Part shown: positions 5,042 to 7,768 of the stretch, in pieces | How the letters are laid out: each line of letters begins with the position of its first letter | Numbering within the stretch: the first letter of the stretch is position 1 | NCBI GenBank assembly: GCA_025058005.1 | Contig: JANXDN010000014.1 | Coordinates: forward strand, 1-7,768 | From: Candidatus Aenigmatarchaeota archaeon | GTDB lineage: Archaea > Aenigmatarchaeota > Aenigmatarchaeia > CG10238-14 | Length of the DNA stretch: 7,768 nucleotides | Direction of reading: 5' to 3' | Made by a program: the position numbers and the translations under genes | Notes under the pieces: model-generated | Told to the model about the DNA's origin: nothing | Database searches by the model: none | The model's input: the letters and a program-made list of their open reading frames with translations, nothing else

Positions 5042-5057
5042 TTCGGATTTAACCGAA
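5042..5057. promoter_or_regulatory. Inverted repeat upstream of the regulator promoter, possible operator
   Basis: TTCGG-ATTTAA-CCGAA begins directly after the preceding stop codon and ends about 15 bases before the TATA box of the regulator gene. No T-run follows immediately, so an operator is more likely than a hairpin terminator. Confidence 0.4.
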
Positions 5058-5061
5058 CAAA

Positions 5062-5082
5062 AACAAAACTATTTTTATATAT
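5062..5082 (+). promoter_or_regulatory. BRE/TATA promoter of the regulator-propeller pair
   Basis: AACAAAACTATTTTTATATA reads as an A-rich BRE followed by a strong TATA centred near 5077. That puts the transcription start at or next to the ATG at 5102, that is, a leaderless mRNA. Confidence 0.55.
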
Positions 5083-5084
5083 TT

Positions 5085-5097
5085 TGATTAATAATCA
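5085..5097. promoter_or_regulatory. Perfect palindrome between TATA box and start, possible operator
   Basis: TGATTA-A-TAATCA is a perfect 6-1-6 palindrome covering about -17 to -5 of the predicted start. A bound repressor there would block polymerase recruitment, a common archaeal arrangement. Confidence 0.45.
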
Positions 5098-5101
5098 TAT
5101 T

Positions 5102-5564
5102 ATGCCGAAAAAAGATTTGTTGAACATTTTAGCTTCTGAAACTAAAATGAAGATTTTAAACGAGTTGACTAAAGGTAGAATAACACCTACAGACTTGAGT
5201 AAAAGATTGAACAAGGGGAAATCTACCATAGTCGAACACTTGCAAGAATTGGAAAAATTTGGTCTAGTCGCAAAAGATGAAACGGCGGGAAGAAAATGGG
5301 TTTTTTACTCATTAACTAAGGAAGGTTATAGAGTTTTAGAAGGAAGACCGAAACTATATCAACTAATTCTGCCGTCTTCTGTTATGAGCTTAATAGTAGG
5401 TGTTCTTCTGTTTTATAGAAATATAGCTTTTCGTTTTTCTAGCATTTCAACAGAAAGAGTTTATATAACAAGAAAAATTGAAACTGCCACTTCAATTCTT
5501 CCATATATTTTTATTTTTCTTGGAGTCATAGGAATTATAGCCTACTTTTTAAAGGTGAGAAAAC

Positions 5565-5572
<8 letters not shown>
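5102..5572 (+). CDS. Winged-helix transcriptional regulator with two C-terminal membrane helices
   Basis: 156 aa from ATG 5102. Residues 5-80 form an ArsR/MarR-like winged helix-turn-helix: LLNILASETKMKILNEL, then PTDLSKRLNKGKSTIVEHLQELEKFGLV with the recognition helix at about 39-52, and a wing GRKWVFYSLTKEG (63-75). Two membrane helices follow (about 87-105 and 133-150), separated by an exterior loop of about 27 residues, ending in the basic tail KVRKHG. The DNA-binding domain would thus sit in the cytoplasm, tethered to the membrane. The frame stays open upstream to TTG 5084, but TATA spacing favours a leaderless start at ATG 5102. It overlaps the propeller gene by 8 bases. Two inverted repeats flank its TATA box, suggesting self-regulation. 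Targets and signal are unknown; a one-component envelope sensor is the natural inference. Confidence 0.85.

Positions 5573-7768
<2,196 letters not shown>

Overview
The window is archaeal. It encodes the N-terminus of transcription factor B, the chromatin protein Alba, a geranylgeranyl-reductase-family flavoprotein of the type used for isoprenoid membrane lipids, the C-terminus of the archaeal tRNA C56 2'-O-methyltransferase Trm56, and two tRNAs interrupted by short introns next to the anticodon. Promoters look archaeal (purine-rich BRE plus AT-rich TATA). Translation starts appear mixed: some genes have a GGTGA-type ribosome binding site and others look leaderless. The DNA is clearly AT-rich. 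The lineage cannot be fixed from this sequence; an AT-rich euryarchaeal or DPANN-type archaeon is possible.

Layout. Left part (1-989): information-processing genes on the minus strand, namely tfb (cut by the window edge), alba and intron-bearing tRNA-Trp(CCA). Middle (990-2942): the flavoprotein on plus converges with and overlaps a minus-strand five-helix membrane protein built from two copies of a unit carrying a C-x6-C loop. Intron-bearing tRNA-Thr(UGU) follows on minus. Right part (3034-7502): five closely spaced plus-strand genes, all predicted to be membrane-attached. They are a 480-aa surface protein with four Ig-like domains and a C-terminal anchor, a 54-aa two-helix membrane protein, a 131-aa anchored protein with one Ig-like domain related to the fourth domain of the first, a winged-helix regulator with two C-terminal membrane helices, and a 645-aa membrane-anchored beta-propeller protein of the COG4880/PF09826 type. 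The right edge holds the 3' part of trm56 on minus, convergent with and overlapping the propeller gene.

How they may work together. The first three genes of the right part are 1-3 bases apart and are probably one cell-surface operon. The regulator and propeller overlap by 8 bases and are probably co-translated. A reasonable inference is a one-component transmembrane sensor paired with an extracytoplasmic propeller. The regulator gene has a leaderless-type promoter with two inverted repeats flanking its TATA box, and a 9-base piece of one repeat recurs (inverted) at the surface-operon promoter. That makes it a candidate self-regulated envelope locus. Function, ligand and regulatory links are inferred, not shown.
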